From contig NZ_JAJAFR010000003.1 of the NCBI RefSeq assembly GCF_020734105.1, forward strand, positions 423,870 to 487,869: a stretch of 64,000 nt of DNA, read 5' to 3'. The notes beneath the pieces were generated by a model, which did not search any database, was not told the DNA's origin, and worked only from the letters and a program-made list of their open reading frames with translations. The stretch comes from Alkalihalobacillus deserti. GTDB lineage: Bacteria > Bacillota > Bacilli > Bacillales > Bacillaceae_D. Both the position numbers and the translations under genes were made by a program. Numbering within the stretch: the first letter of the stretch is position 1; every line of letters starts with the position of its first letter. Shown here in pieces: positions 44,778-54,330 of this stretch.

Positions 44778-46452
44778 GATTCAACCTCCCCTCACCTATC
44801 GAACGATATTCAATGATTTTAAAACGGAATCCATAGTTAATCATTGCACGCCTTCTTTTTACATAATCCCCTTCTTCTACTGTCATCTCTGAGACAACAG
44901 CAAAATACTTTTTCTTTGTTCTTATATCTTCAACAGCAAAAAATTTTCCGACTCGAAGGTACTCTTCTCTTTCTGAGCCTTTATGATAAGAAATGCTGAT
45001 TAGCACATCTAAATTAGGGAAAAGTGATTGTTCAACAACTTTTGATGTACCAAATAATACATCTCTTTCGTTGATATTGAACTCTTCAATTAAATTAATG
45101 TTCTCTTGCTTTCCTGCTAAAATAATTGGTTTACGAAAAATTTCACTTAGCTCTTTACCAAGATTAACACGGTACGATGCAACTAAAATTTGCTTATCCC
45201 AATGTTTAGTTAATATTTGTTTAATCACAGCCTCTTTCATCGGGTTAAAAGCAGCTATTCCTCTTAACTCATCATCATTATTTCTCATTATTTGAGCTGT
45301 ATTGTATTTATCACCTGTAATTTCATCTAAAGGAACTTTTATTTCAATACAATCAATAATTGGAATATGCCCTTGCTTTTGTAATAGTATAGGAAACGTT
45401 TCATACCATTTAGGACCGATTAGTGGGAAAATCAAATCTCCCCTTCCATCTGACCGAGCCAGTGTTGACGCTAAAGCTACCTTATATTTTGAAGAAAGGT
45501 TTGTTGTTGACATGTATGTTTCAGCAGGTAAACGATGAGCATCATCATAGATGATTAATCCCCAATCTTTATCCATTAATTCGTTAAATGCATGGTCATT
45601 TTGAGATAAATATGGATAGGTACATATGGTAAGAGGAGTAATTTCGTTATTTTCACTGTTTATATAAGAAACATGTTCTGGATCGAAATCTGTTTTATCT
45701 TTTATTTCTTCCTTCCAGTGTTCTGCACATCTTTCATCTTCAACAATGATTAATGTAGCTTGTTTTATTTTCGAGATAATACTTAACCCAACTAAAGTCT
45801 TTCCTGACCCTGGAGGTAAAATAATGACTCCCCCGCCACCTGCATTATCTTTATTACTAATGTAATGATTAATGGCTTCTTTTTGATATGCCCTTAATGT
45901 AAAAGATTGGTTTTGTAATGTTACTGGTTTGATATTAATTTCAAGCGGCTCTCCAAAGATATTTGTGCTATCAATAACAAACAAGTTTAGACTAAACAAT
46001 CTTTCTTTTAAAACTGCTCGGTCAGCAAGATTAAAATACATCGTGTTTTCTGTTGGCTCCCCAATTTTTCTTTCAAAAACAAATTCGTCTTGGAGAATTT
46101 TCGTTATTATTATTGAATGCTTTGCTATTAGTTCTAAACCTCCATTTATACGCTTTAAGTACAAAGTTCCATAGTCTTGAACCCATTGAATAATATCTTC
46201 TTTTAAATCATCTGAAAGGCTATTTGATGAAAAGCGATTAAGAAAATCTATAATTTCATCTGACCGAATATCTTTTGCTGCTGCTGACCAAACGGAATAA
46301 GGGGTGATGTGAAAGGTATGTACTTCTTCTGGAGCTTTGATAAGGGTGGAAAATCCAAGTAATTTCGATTCAATTTCTCCGTTTGAGTCTAACCATTCCA
46401 TTAAATAAATGATTCGTTCGTTGGAATGTATCATTAACGGTTTTTGATACAT
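44767..46452 (-). CDS. XPB/Ssl2-like superfamily 2 helicase
   Basis: A 561-residue SF2 protein. Residues about 45-110 match the XPB/Ssl2 N-terminal domain (HITPYSVWSAAAKDIRSDEI, FLNRF). RecA-like domain 1 has Q-motif LRAYQKEA (187-194), Walker A PPGSGKT (213-219) and motif II DDAH (303-306), an Asp in place of the usual Glu. ALASTLARSDG (327-336) and LIGPKWYE match XPB motif III and its flank. RecA-like domain 2 has LFGTSKVVEQ and motif VI region EEYLRVGKFF, in which the QRxGRxxR arginines are partly lost. ATG follows GGAAGGAGG. XPB proteins open DNA with 3'-5' polarity. Confidence 0.85.
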   Translation of the reverse strand: MYQKPLMIHSNERIIYLMEWLDSNGEIESKLLGFSTLIKAPEEVHTFHITPYSVWSAAAKDIRSDEIIDFLNRFSSNSLSDDLKEDIIQWVQDYGTLYLKRINGGLELIAKHSIIITKILQDEFVFERKIGEPTENTMYFNLADRAVLKERLFSLNLFVIDSTNIFGEPLEINIKPVTLQNQSFTLRAYQKEAINHYISNKDNAGGGGVIILPPGSGKTLVGLSIISKIKQATLIIVEDERCAEHWKEEIKDKTDFDPEHVSYINSENNEITPLTICTYPYLSQNDHAFNELMDKDWGLIIYDDAHRLPAETYMSTTNLSSKYKVALASTLARSDGRGDLIFPLIGPKWYETFPILLQKQGHIPIIDCIEIKVPLDEITGDKYNTAQIMRNNDDELRGIAAFNPMKEAVIKQILTKHWDKQILVASYRVNLGKELSEIFRKPIILAGKQENINLIEEFNINERDVLFGTSKVVEQSLFPNLDVLISISYHKGSEREEYLRVGKFFAVEDIRTKKKYFAVVSEMTVEEGDYVKRRRAMINYGFRFKIIEYRSIGEGRLNHES

Positions 46453-46587
46453 TTTTACCCTCCTTCCTACCTACTTCCTATATCTTTTATATATGACGAG
46501 TCCACCATAGGAATTACATTAAATCCCAAAAGAAGAAGGCATATGCAAAAAGTATGAAAATAAACTTAATAAAAAGGAGGACATGCA

Positions 46588-47250
46588 ATGGGGAGAAAAA
46601 GAAGAAGAAAACTGCCAAAATGGGTTAGGAATAAAGAAAATGTATTTCTAATTGGTATTGTTGGTTTTTTTGTTTTAAACAAGATTAACATCGCCATACA
46701 AGCTTTTTTTAATAATTTAAAAATCACTATTTCAAACTTTTCTATTTTTGATTGGGTACTTATAGCAACATTTTTTATTGCAATCATCTTATTTATTACA
46801 TTAGCTTTTAACATTTTTAGAACAAAAAAACGGGAATACCTTAATAGCCAACGTGAATATAGAATATCTAGAAATTCCGACTATGATAAATTAATCGGTA
46901 TGTCCCCTGCTCAATTTGAAGAACATATAGCAGAGTTGTTTAGATATTTGGGTTATGAAGCAAAAGTTACTCCTAAAACAGGTGATGGTGGAAAAGATAT
47001 TATTTTAAAAAGGGACGGCGAGATGAGCCTTGTAGAATGCAAGAAATATACAACAACAAAAGTGTCTCGTCCAGATATCCAAAAATTTCACAGTGCCATA
47101 ATCGATATGAATGCCAAAGAAGGCTTTTTTGTTACCACAGGTTATTTTACTCAACCAGCTTTGGAATACATTGTAGATAAACCTATTAGTGCCATTGATT
47201 TGCCTAGATTACTGAATATAATCGAAGAAATTCGGAGGAAAATCGGATAA
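46588..47250 (+). CDS. Membrane-anchored Mrr-type restriction endonuclease-like protein
   Basis: A 220-residue protein: basic N-terminus, two hydrophobic segments (about residues 19-35 and 56-77), a linker, and a PD-(D/E)xK nuclease domain of the Mrr_cat family (about 100-215). Catalytic residues are visible as Glu111, Asp137 in GDGGKDIIL, and Glu150-x-Lys152 in LVECKKY. C-terminal FFVTTGYFTQPALEYI is typical of Mrr proteins. ATG follows AAAAAGGAGG. Transcribed divergently from the XPB-like helicase with a 135-bp shared promoter region. Membrane tethering plus Mrr nuclease suggests surveillance of incoming DNA, by inference. Confidence 0.85.
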   Translation: MGRKRRRKLPKWVRNKENVFLIGIVGFFVLNKINIAIQAFFNNLKITISNFSIFDWVLIATFFIAIILFITLAFNIFRTKKREYLNSQREYRISRNSDYDKLIGMSPAQFEEHIAELFRYLGYEAKVTPKTGDGGKDIILKRDGEMSLVECKKYTTTKVSRPDIQKFHSAIIDMNAKEGFFVTTGYFTQPALEYIVDKPISAIDLPRLLNIIEEIRRKIG

Positions 47251-47276
47251 ATTATCATCTTAAAATTTAACGTAAA

Positions 47277-47311
47277 AAAATGCTCAGAGAGTTATCTCTG
47301 GGCATTTTTTT
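47277..47311 (+). terminator. Intrinsic terminator
   Basis: AATGCTCAGAGA/TCTCTGGGCATT stem with a T8 tail after the Mrr-type gene. Confidence 0.85.
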
Positions 47312-47459
47312 TGAATTTGACTCATATTCAGTTAAAAAACCCATGAATAGAAAAATGATTCAACCTGTATTGGCTTTCGACATTTAACTTATGTACCATT
47401 CAACTTTTTTACTTTTACGTCTTTTATTACCTAAATTATCCCTTAATCTTAACTTTTTT

Positions 47460-47730
47460 TCAACAGTCAACTCCTTGTTCAACTCTTGCTCCCGTTTTGA
47501 ATAAACGTTCTCTAGGTGTAAATATATGGCTTTTATCTAACTCGGTGTAACTTTGTTTACTTTGGTTTTCTTCATGACCAACAATTGTTGCTGTACGTGT
47601 ATTTTCATTGAACCAAATTTTGTATCTATTTAAATCTTTCAGGTTTTTTCAACTTCATATGCAGAAACTAAATTTATATCTGGTTTTCTATCCAGACGTT
47701 ATCCTTAATAAACAGTTCAATTTTTTTCAA
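47460..47730 (-). pseudogene. Decayed small gene
   Basis: A TTG at 47730 behind GAGGGAGG starts MKKIELFIKDNVWIENQ, then stops. Shifted frames continue VSAYEVEK and YKIWFNENTRTATIVGHEEN, KQSYTELDKSHIFTPRER down to 47460. At least two lesions. The family is not recognised; its tail merges with a dispersed-repeat copy (CGGGAGCAAGAGTTGAAC). Confidence 0.45.
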
Positions 47731-47981
47731 ACTATCCTCCCTCGTCAATAAAATACGTTCCTGCTCTATTGCAGAAACGCCTCGTTAGTATATGAGAATC
47801 ATTAAATAAATTCTTTAAACACATTCTTCTTAATTTCGTTCCACTGGAATGGATAGTAACTAAAGTATACATCATCTCTCTCCTTACTGAATATTCCCGT
47901 ACTTTGTTGAATCAGCTACTTCATTATTTCTTTTTCATAATATCGTTATGGTTGAATACCATTTTTATTGGAGGTGTAATC

Positions 47982-49157
47982 ATGTATTATAATCCATTGT
48001 TTAGAAATAACCCGACTCCTTTTTATAGACAACAATACGGCCCTGTAACTGCTCAATTAGCAGACCGGCCGATTTTGGTAAACGGAGTGGATATTAATAC
48101 GGGGTTGTACCCAGTTTTGAACTACCAGCCGCCTAATGCTCAATACCCTTATATCTACGTACCTATTGCAGAGTTTAGGAGGGTTGGAGCTAGAGTAGTC
48201 TGGGACCCTAATGAGATGGTGATAAAGGTAACTAGCGATTATGACCAATTAAAAGCCGAAAATGAACAACTAAAACAAAGAATTGCGGAATTAGAAGCGC
48301 AAATACCTAACCAGAATATAAGAGGAAATGATCTATGGGTTCTGATGAACGGAGGCGCAGTTGCTAAACAGGGAGATTGGATTTATTATAATAATCCATT
48401 AGATAATGGCAGCTTATATAAAATAAAGACGGACGGTACAGGAAAGCAAAAACTAAACGCTGATAATTCTATTTACATTAACGTCATTGGTGAATGGATT
48501 TATTATGTAAATAATACTCGTGGTGCGGGCAGACTAATTTATAAAATAAAGATTGATGGTTCGAATCAAACAAGATTAACAGATGTAGGTGCTCAATACG
48601 TCAATGTTTATGGGGATTGGATATACTATCTTTTATCATCTTCTGATGGAATTTCTGCTATCTATAAAATAAAAACAGATGGAACCAATCAAACACAATT
48701 AACGTCAGGGTTAGATATGAGCCTTGCAATTTATAACGATTGGATTTATTTCTCAGAAGGGTTTACACCAGCAAGGATTAAATTCGATGGCTCCAATAAA
48801 CAAACAGTCGCCAATGTCGCAGGACCAATTTTCAGCATCTCAGGTGAGTGGCTATATTATCCTAACCATAGAGATAACTACAAAATTTATAGAGTGAATC
48901 TTGACGGAACAAACAATACAAAATTAACGGATGATGATACTTATTCATTAACAGCTACCAGTGATTGGCTATATTACACACATTATAGTGATAACTTTAA
49001 GATTTATAGAATGAGATCGGATGGAAGCGAAAAGGTTCTGTTATTTGACCAAAGAGCTTCATACCTCCATGTCCTGGATGATTGGATTTATTTTCAATCA
49101 GGAAGGGTTCTATATAGAATGCAGCCGGATGGGACTCAACTGCAACCATTTGGATAA
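47982..49157 (+). CDS. DUF5050-type beta-propeller protein with copper amine oxidase-like N-terminus
   Basis: A 391-residue protein. Residues about 20-90 form a copper-amine-oxidase-N-like beta domain (DRPILVNGVDINTGLYPVL, FRRVGARVVWDPNEMV). A short coiled-coil QLKAENEQLKQRIAELEAQI follows at about 95-118. Residues about 125-390 carry six propeller blades, each with (D/E)WIYY and KIKTDGT or similar, as in DUF5050/LDL-receptor-like propellers. No clear signal peptide when ATG at 47982 (GGAGGTG upstream) is used; the longer frame would add a hydrophobic leader but lacks a site. Probable surface or binding role, not enzymatic. Confidence 0.8.
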   Translation: MYYNPLFRNNPTPFYRQQYGPVTAQLADRPILVNGVDINTGLYPVLNYQPPNAQYPYIYVPIAEFRRVGARVVWDPNEMVIKVTSDYDQLKAENEQLKQRIAELEAQIPNQNIRGNDLWVLMNGGAVAKQGDWIYYNNPLDNGSLYKIKTDGTGKQKLNADNSIYINVIGEWIYYVNNTRGAGRLIYKIKIDGSNQTRLTDVGAQYVNVYGDWIYYLLSSSDGISAIYKIKTDGTNQTQLTSGLDMSLAIYNDWIYFSEGFTPARIKFDGSNKQTVANVAGPIFSISGEWLYYPNHRDNYKIYRVNLDGTNNTKLTDDDTYSLTATSDWLYYTHYSDNFKIYRMRSDGSEKVLLFDQRASYLHVLDDWIYFQSGRVLYRMQPDGTQLQPFG

Positions 49158-49248
49158 ATCAACATTAATAAATAAAAAAGTTATACAAGGCTGTTTTATC
49201 AGCTGTTGTATTTCTTTTTTATCACCCGTTAATTTTATAAGGAAAACC

Positions 49249-49755
49249 TTAATTTAATTCCCCTATGAACCAGATCTCTCCTACATATTGATACTCTTCA
49301 TCTGTAATTTCTTCTTTGAACCCCAGTATCTTCATGTTGTTAGGGACAGTTAGTTGCCACTCATGTTGAATATTTCTCCCTTTAGGGAGTGGTATCCATT
49401 TTTGATAGTCATCATTTCTGTCGAAGAATGTTTTGAAATATGACTCACCTGTAAAAACGATAATTTGTGAATCCCATAGACTAGGTAAGTCAATCGCCAC
49501 TACTACTCTTGTTCGTTCTGAAGTTTCAGGTTTTACATTCACTAAATGTTCAGCTCTATTCAATAATGTTTGAATACATAAACGCTTGATAGCCATTGGA
49601 ATTTTGTTAGAAGAGATAAAGCCTTGTCCAGCTGGTAAATGAAGATGCCAATATCCATTATAAAAATTAGAAGGAAATTTCATTGTTTCCTCCTCGATTC
49701 TTTTTACCATGCTTTTTACTTTACGTTTTAAGCCTCTGACTTTTTTGCTAGACAT
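49249..49755 (-). CDS. DUF3916-family protein
   Basis: A 168-residue soluble protein with the diagnostic KRIEEETMKFPSNFYNGYWH and LHLPAGQGFISS near the N-terminus and EYQYVGEIWFIGEL at the end, features of DUF3916. ATG at 49755 is preferred since GGCAGGTG lies upstream; the longer start has no site. DUF3916 proteins are common in toxin-immunity loci but have no proven function. Confidence 0.75.
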   Translation of the reverse strand: MSSKKVRGLKRKVKSMVKRIEEETMKFPSNFYNGYWHLHLPAGQGFISSNKIPMAIKRLCIQTLLNRAEHLVNVKPETSERTRVVVAIDLPSLWDSQIIVFTGESYFKTFFDRNDDYQKWIPLPKGRNIQHEWQLTVPNNMKILGFKEEITDEEYQYVGEIWFIGELN

Positions 49756-49820
49756 TTCTTCACCTGCCATCTTTTTAGTTTATCGCACCCGTATCTTGAA
49801 GAAGAAAAGGAATCCATTTT

Positions 49821-50180
49821 TCATTTTGTCATTTTATCAAGTAATCTTTTGGCAGGATTATACGTTGAGTTACGAAGAAGTAAATTCTCTAAAATCTCTT
49901 TTGCTAATAATACATTTCCGTCTTCTATTAGGCTTTCTGCATATTGTATTGTAACTTTATCTTGTTTTGGATTTTGAAGATATGCGGTTTTAATGAACGG
50001 CTTAGCTTCTTCCTTTCTCCCTAATTTAATAAGACATTCATATATCCTAGCGAATGTTCGCGAATGTTCATCTAATTTATTTGATTTGTTAAAACAATCT
50101 AATGCATTTTCGAAATTATCGTTCTCAAATTGTACAAGACCCTCTTGGTACAAAAGATAAGCCTTTTCATATTTATCCAT
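49821..50180 (-). CDS. TPR-containing protein (119 aa)
   Basis: ATG at 50180 follows a GGGGGG site. Residues about 3-80 carry two to three tetratricopeptide-like helical pairs (AYLLYQEGLVQFENDNFENA, ALDCFNKSNKLDE, RIYECLIKLGRKEEAKPF). Cytosolic protein-protein interaction module. It sits in the orphan-gene array; partner unknown. Confidence 0.75.
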   Translation of the reverse strand: MDKYEKAYLLYQEGLVQFENDNFENALDCFNKSNKLDEHSRTFARIYECLIKLGRKEEAKPFIKTAYLQNPKQDKVTIQYAESLIEDGNVLLAKEILENLLLRNSTYNPAKRLLDKMTK

Positions 50181-50215
50181 GATTATTAATCCCCCCAAGA
50201 ATTGGTACCCATTAG

Positions 50216-50473
50216 TTAAACAAAAACCATGAAACTTAAAATAATAAATCCAATACCAAATAATATTAAGATAATCTTAGCGACATACCAAGGTAAATGT
50301 ACTGCAATATAGTGAATTATTTCTGCTAAAATGGATTCAAAAAAACCCATTCCAGCCCCTATATTACTTGTTGATTTCTCCTTTTCGTGTCTCTTTTTAC
50401 TATAAAAAACCCTAGAACAATAATACCAACACCAAGTAAAAATAATAATATTGCCCTGAATAGAAGAATTCAT
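50216..50473 (-). pseudogene. Frameshifted small membrane protein
   Basis: One minus-strand frame gives LLFRAILLFLLGVGIIVLGF followed by FIVKRDTKRR; the adjacent frame then gives GFFESILAEIIHYIAVHLPW and VAKIILILFGIGFIILSFMV. Together they match the layout of the 90-residue membrane protein at 58832, so a frameshift near 50375 has split one gene. The 85-residue continuous frame has an implausible, non-homologous N-terminus. Confidence 0.55.
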
Positions 50474-50659
50474 AAAACATTAGAAGTTATCCACCTCAAA
50501 TTTCACCCCATACTGCTGTAATGCAGAAGTATAAATCTGTACCTGCAACTAATGGATTTTTAGACCAGGAATGTTGTTCTTGAATAATAGTCCTACGAAA
50601 AGAAAACACGATCCTGCTTTTTAAGAATTGCCATCAATATAAGAAGGACAAATATTTTA

Positions 50660-51052
50660 TTAATCACCTGTTACAACTAATACCTTTCCGTATTGTAATG
50701 CTAATTCACATAAACTTTTCAGATAAATCGCAAAATCAATTATATCTGTTTGAGCAAATTTATCCTCTTCAAAAAGTTCGTATTTTATAACATAGCTCTT
50801 AATTAAATGACTAAAATCATTGTCTTGAAATTCTTTAATGATTGACTCACTAAGGTTTAAAAACTCATCTATTTCTTCGGCATAAGCAAAATTTGTCACT
50901 TCATATGGATCCAAGTTTAGTAATAAATCTATGTTTATAGAAAAATGCTTCTTATGCTGTAACAAAAAGTTACTTAATATATATTCAAAAACAACCGATA
51001 TTTTTGAATAATCATTTTTTATATTATTAGTTAAACCAAAAGTCAAAGGCAT
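50660..51052 (-). CDS. Hypothetical protein (130 aa), immunity-array type
   Basis: ATG at 51052 lies 6 nt after AGGTGAAGG. The product is soluble and helical (SKISVVFEYILSNFLLQHKK, EEIDEFLNLSESIIKEFQD) and contains IIDFAIYLKSLCELALQYGK near the C-terminus. No family recognised. Same strand and spacing as other array members. Confidence 0.6.
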   Translation of the reverse strand: MPLTFGLTNNIKNDYSKISVVFEYILSNFLLQHKKHFSINIDLLLNLDPYEVTNFAYAEEIDEFLNLSESIIKEFQDNDFSHLIKSYVIKYELFEEDKFAQTDIIDFAIYLKSLCELALQYGKVLVVTGD

Positions 51053-51287
51053 TTCCTTCACCTCATTCTAGATACTTTTTAAACAATTTGTATATCATTT
51101 CTGTTATAACCATGGAACCTTTTAGATTAAAGATGAATGTTTTAAAGACATTACAATCCCTAAGCTTACAAAGAAAAAGCAGTTCCCTCACATTCACTAT
51201 ATAAAAAGAAGCGACTACCCTTTAATAAGCAATCGATGTTATGTGGTTTTAAATCCATCAGACTCTTTCTCTGTCCGTTGGAAGGAA

Positions 51288-51563
51288 CTACGGGAAGTTT
51301 CTTTTTTTCTTTTTCTTTTCCAGCCAAGGGTCAATTTTCTTTTCATAAATTTTGATTCCAATATACCCATTCAATAACGCTGTAATAATAGCAATTATTA
51401 ACATGCTTATCCCTGTTGTATCTTTTGTAATTATTGATTTTAGAACTGTAAAAATAATAGACAAACACACAGGGACAGTTATTCCAATCCAGGCGCTGAC
51501 AAATAAAACAGGAATTAATATCTTCACATTTATCACCATCTTCATTTCTTCACTGGACATCAA
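51288..51563 (-). CDS. Small membrane protein (about 90 aa)
   Basis: Two hydrophobic segments (VKILIPVLFVSAWIGITVPV and ISMLIIAIITALLNGYIGIK) and a basic tail (EKKKKKRNFP). The start is uncertain: several TTG/ATG/GTG codons occur in the first ten codons and none has a clear ribosome-binding site. Family not recognised. Confidence 0.55.
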   Translation of the reverse strand: MMSSEEMKMVINVKILIPVLFVSAWIGITVPVCLSIIFTVLKSIITKDTTGISMLIIAIITALLNGYIGIKIYEKKIDPWLEKKKKKRNFP

Positions 51564-51619
51564 TAAGTAAAAGTAGCCACCAAAAAATAAAGGCAGCTAC
51601 TAATTCCTTAAAATAATAA

Positions 51620-52777
51620 TTATTTTATACTTTCGGCTATTTCCAGGAACATTTCTTTATTTATGTCGGGACCACCGCCTGAAAAGTCTATAAATAATCC
51701 ATTTTGTTCCCAAGTTAAACCATAAAACATCTCCATATCGTAAAATATGGCTTCATTTCCGTTAATGATTACAGTCTCTCCATCCATTGCTTCATCATAT
51801 GGCATTTCTGCATCTTCTCCTTCTGATGGAAAAACACTTAGCATAAACCCGTTTTCGAAGTCTTTGTCATAATTTAACATGATCATTTCCATTGATTCAT
51901 CATATATACTTTGTGTTAACGAATAACCTTCTGGAATTTGGGTAACTTGTGGAATCGAAAAATCAACTTTTTCTTGAATTTCTTCAATACTCATTTCCTC
52001 GCCAAATGATCCTTCACCGAAATCTTCAACGGCATTCTCTCTTACATCTGCTGGGATTTCGATTGGCTCTATTTCGTTTATATTGGAAATATCATATCGC
52101 CCTTCAAGGTGCATCGGTGTTGTTGTTCCTTCTTCCACAATTTCAATATCCGTATTTATAATTTGAGCCATTTGCATAAATGTTTTTTTATCAATATGAA
52201 TTTCAAGGTCCAAATGATTGACCTTTATTGACTGGACGAATTCATCCATTGCATCATCTGGTAAATTTCCCATTGATGATTGAACAAGGTCTTCAATCAA
52301 CACGCTGTATTCATCACCTTGACCAGATAGGGTTAAGACGTACATATTATTTTCTTCGGTCATCTCGAATTGATCGCTAAACTGAACCAATTTATCCATT
52401 TGTTCCTTAGTAAGTTGGTCAAAATCGGTTACTCCCATTTCTTCAGGACTCATTTTAATCCAGTCACCAAACATGCTCATATACGCTTCATCTTCATGTA
52501 CATAAGTCTCAAAATCCATAGTCATTCCGGGCATTCCCATTTTCATATCCAAATACATAGTATCTGGATTATGAGTAATATCGCCAGTTGCAACAAGAGT
52601 ATTATCTATTTCCATTAAATTAAAATCCATATTCATTTCAATGGAATAACTGTTCAATGATTCTACTGCGGCACTAGCTCGACTTAACACATCGGTCTTA
52701 TCAAGATTTCCTTGAGTACCACAGCCTGATAAAACGAAAGAAAATAAAAATATAACTAATATAGTAAATTGTTTCAT
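51620..52777 (-). CDS. Lipoprotein, DUF6612/DUF4367-like
   Basis: A 385-residue exported lipoprotein: signal with lipobox LSGCG (lipidated Cys near residue 19), then a beta-rich LolA/LppX-like domain typical of DUF6612 (SYSIEMNMDFNLME, KMGMPGMTMDFETYV) to about residue 240, and a C-terminal DUF4367-like domain (FSIPQVTQIPEGYSLTQSIY, ITWEQNGLFIDF-type ending). It is membrane-anchored on the outer face. ATG follows AAGGAGGG. Related B. subtilis proteins have no firmly established substrate. Confidence 0.8.
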   Translation of the reverse strand: MKQFTILVIFLFSFVLSGCGTQGNLDKTDVLSRASAAVESLNSYSIEMNMDFNLMEIDNTLVATGDITHNPDTMYLDMKMGMPGMTMDFETYVHEDEAYMSMFGDWIKMSPEEMGVTDFDQLTKEQMDKLVQFSDQFEMTEENNMYVLTLSGQGDEYSVLIEDLVQSSMGNLPDDAMDEFVQSIKVNHLDLEIHIDKKTFMQMAQIINTDIEIVEEGTTTPMHLEGRYDISNINEIEPIEIPADVRENAVEDFGEGSFGEEMSIEEIQEKVDFSIPQVTQIPEGYSLTQSIYDESMEMIMLNYDKDFENGFMLSVFPSEGEDAEMPYDEAMDGETVIINGNEAIFYDMEMFYGLTWEQNGLFIDFSGGGPDINKEMFLEIAESIK

Positions 52778-52936
52778 AAGCAAGACCCTCCTTTGTTACT
52801 CGGTGCATGCAATACAATTTAATTTTTTACAGGTTTTAAATACACCAGGTATAATTTACCCTGTAATTTAAATCAAATACGGACTCTAGAAAACAATAAG
52901 GAGATTGCTGACTTTTTTTCTTCAAACTTTACATAA

Positions 52937-52975
52937 GAAAAATGCATCCCCTTTTATTTTGGGAAACGCATTTTT
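52937..52975. terminator. Imperfect terminator hairpin
   Basis: AAAAATGCATCCC pairs imperfectly with GGGAAACGCATTTTT, flanked by A and T tracts. It sits downstream of the minus-strand gene starting at 54255. Confidence 0.55.
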
Positions 52976-52986
52976 GTTAGTTATAG

Positions 52987-54255
52987 TCATAAATCATTTA
53001 GGTTTGTCAATTCTCCGTTAATCGCATTTACACCAAACTTACTATTAATTTCTCCACAAAGTAAGTATTTGTTTTGCTCAAAGTCATAAACATAAACGGG
53101 CTTTAGTTCCAACTTACTCTTAATGGCTGCATAGGCAGTATCTTTATTAATAGTAATGGCAGCTGACTCCTTAAAGCCCTCATACATTTCCATAAAATCT
53201 TTGTTATCCATATAATTGCAAACCTTTATTGTTTTTGTATCAATAAACAACCGAAGTTTCCTTATACTCACCCGCTCTACCTTATCTGTTTCTTTCAAGT
53301 TTGCAACGAAATAACCATTTTCTCGATGCAATGTCTTCAAAATCCACTTACCTGAATCATTATGATAGACATTACTTAAAAAGTCCTTCACAACATTTAT
53401 ACATCTTTCTATTTCCGTTGATGTGATTGGAAATAAATCAGGGTGTGGTACTAGTGAAAAGACTTGTTCAAGTGTAATTTCATCACTTAGGTCCAATGGC
53501 TTTCTCTTAAAAGATTTTCTTATAGAAGTATCCCAATGCATAACGTTATCTATTTTTATCTGCGAGCTTACGTCATAGAAAGGTATCACATGTGGTCGGT
53601 CATTGGTTACATATAATTCTTCAATACAATATACTGGCATGAACATCTTATGCTTCCTTGATGGGATTTCTACTAATTTTAATTGATTCTTTGTATGCTC
53701 CTCCAATTCATTGACTGTAAGGGAAAACTTCTCTTCTAGCACAGTTTCAGTAGAAGGAAAATGACCAAAATTAGAAAATAGGGTCAACTTATTTTCCTTA
53801 TTGAAATTTACTCGAATGGATGCTGGCGGAAAAACGGTTACACCATGTATACATCCTCCAAAATGAAACTCTCTTTCTGCTTCATGCTGCAAGATAAATT
53901 GCTCCCGATATTTTAAGGCCATTTCTTTTTCAACCCATTTTATTATGTCATTTTGATCGTGAATCACAATTCCATTTACAAAAGATATATCACCAACAAA
54001 GATTACACTTTTGAATTGACGACTACTCACATCTATCTCTATAACAGCAGTACCTTCTGGATTAGAATCTTCATCCGCTATGTCAGTAATATGAGATGGG
54101 TACCATTCCATGCTTAAAATATAGACCGTTTCATTTAACATACTTACTTGCCGATAAAAGTGGTATGAATATAAGTAATAATTTTCTAATTTCCATTTGT
54201 TCTGCGTATAATCGACTAGCTCCTTTACCATTGTGTCCATAACTAAAATGCTCAC
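52987..54255 (-). CDS. Large hypothetical protein (422 aa), YcdB/PepSY-like
   Basis: A soluble protein without signal peptide. The C-terminal part (KSKLELKPVYVYDFEQNKYL, LCGEINSKFGVNAINGELTN) resembles YcdB/PepSY-type repeats of Bacillus, and VSIRKLRLFIDTKTIKV is similar. The middle region contains HFGGCIHGVTVFPPASIRVN. The start is uncertain, with GTG 54255 or ATG 54240. Family assignment is tentative, role unknown. Confidence 0.55.
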   Translation of the reverse strand: MSILVMDTMVKELVDYTQNKWKLENYYLYSYHFYRQVSMLNETVYILSMEWYPSHITDIADEDSNPEGTAVIEIDVSSRQFKSVIFVGDISFVNGIVIHDQNDIIKWVEKEMALKYREQFILQHEAEREFHFGGCIHGVTVFPPASIRVNFNKENKLTLFSNFGHFPSTETVLEEKFSLTVNELEEHTKNQLKLVEIPSRKHKMFMPVYCIEELYVTNDRPHVIPFYDVSSQIKIDNVMHWDTSIRKSFKRKPLDLSDEITLEQVFSLVPHPDLFPITSTEIERCINVVKDFLSNVYHNDSGKWILKTLHRENGYFVANLKETDKVERVSIRKLRLFIDTKTIKVCNYMDNKDFMEMYEGFKESAAITINKDTAYAAIKSKLELKPVYVYDFEQNKYLLCGEINSKFGVNAINGELTNLNDL

Positions 54256-54330
54256 TCCTGTTATTTAATACGACTAATATATCTCCTTGACTGCCTCACA
54301 GCATGGGTACCCCTAAAATGCTATCCATTT

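Noticed and set aside
46566..46814. 82-codon minus-strand ORF
   Set aside because: Shadow of the Mrr-type nuclease gene.
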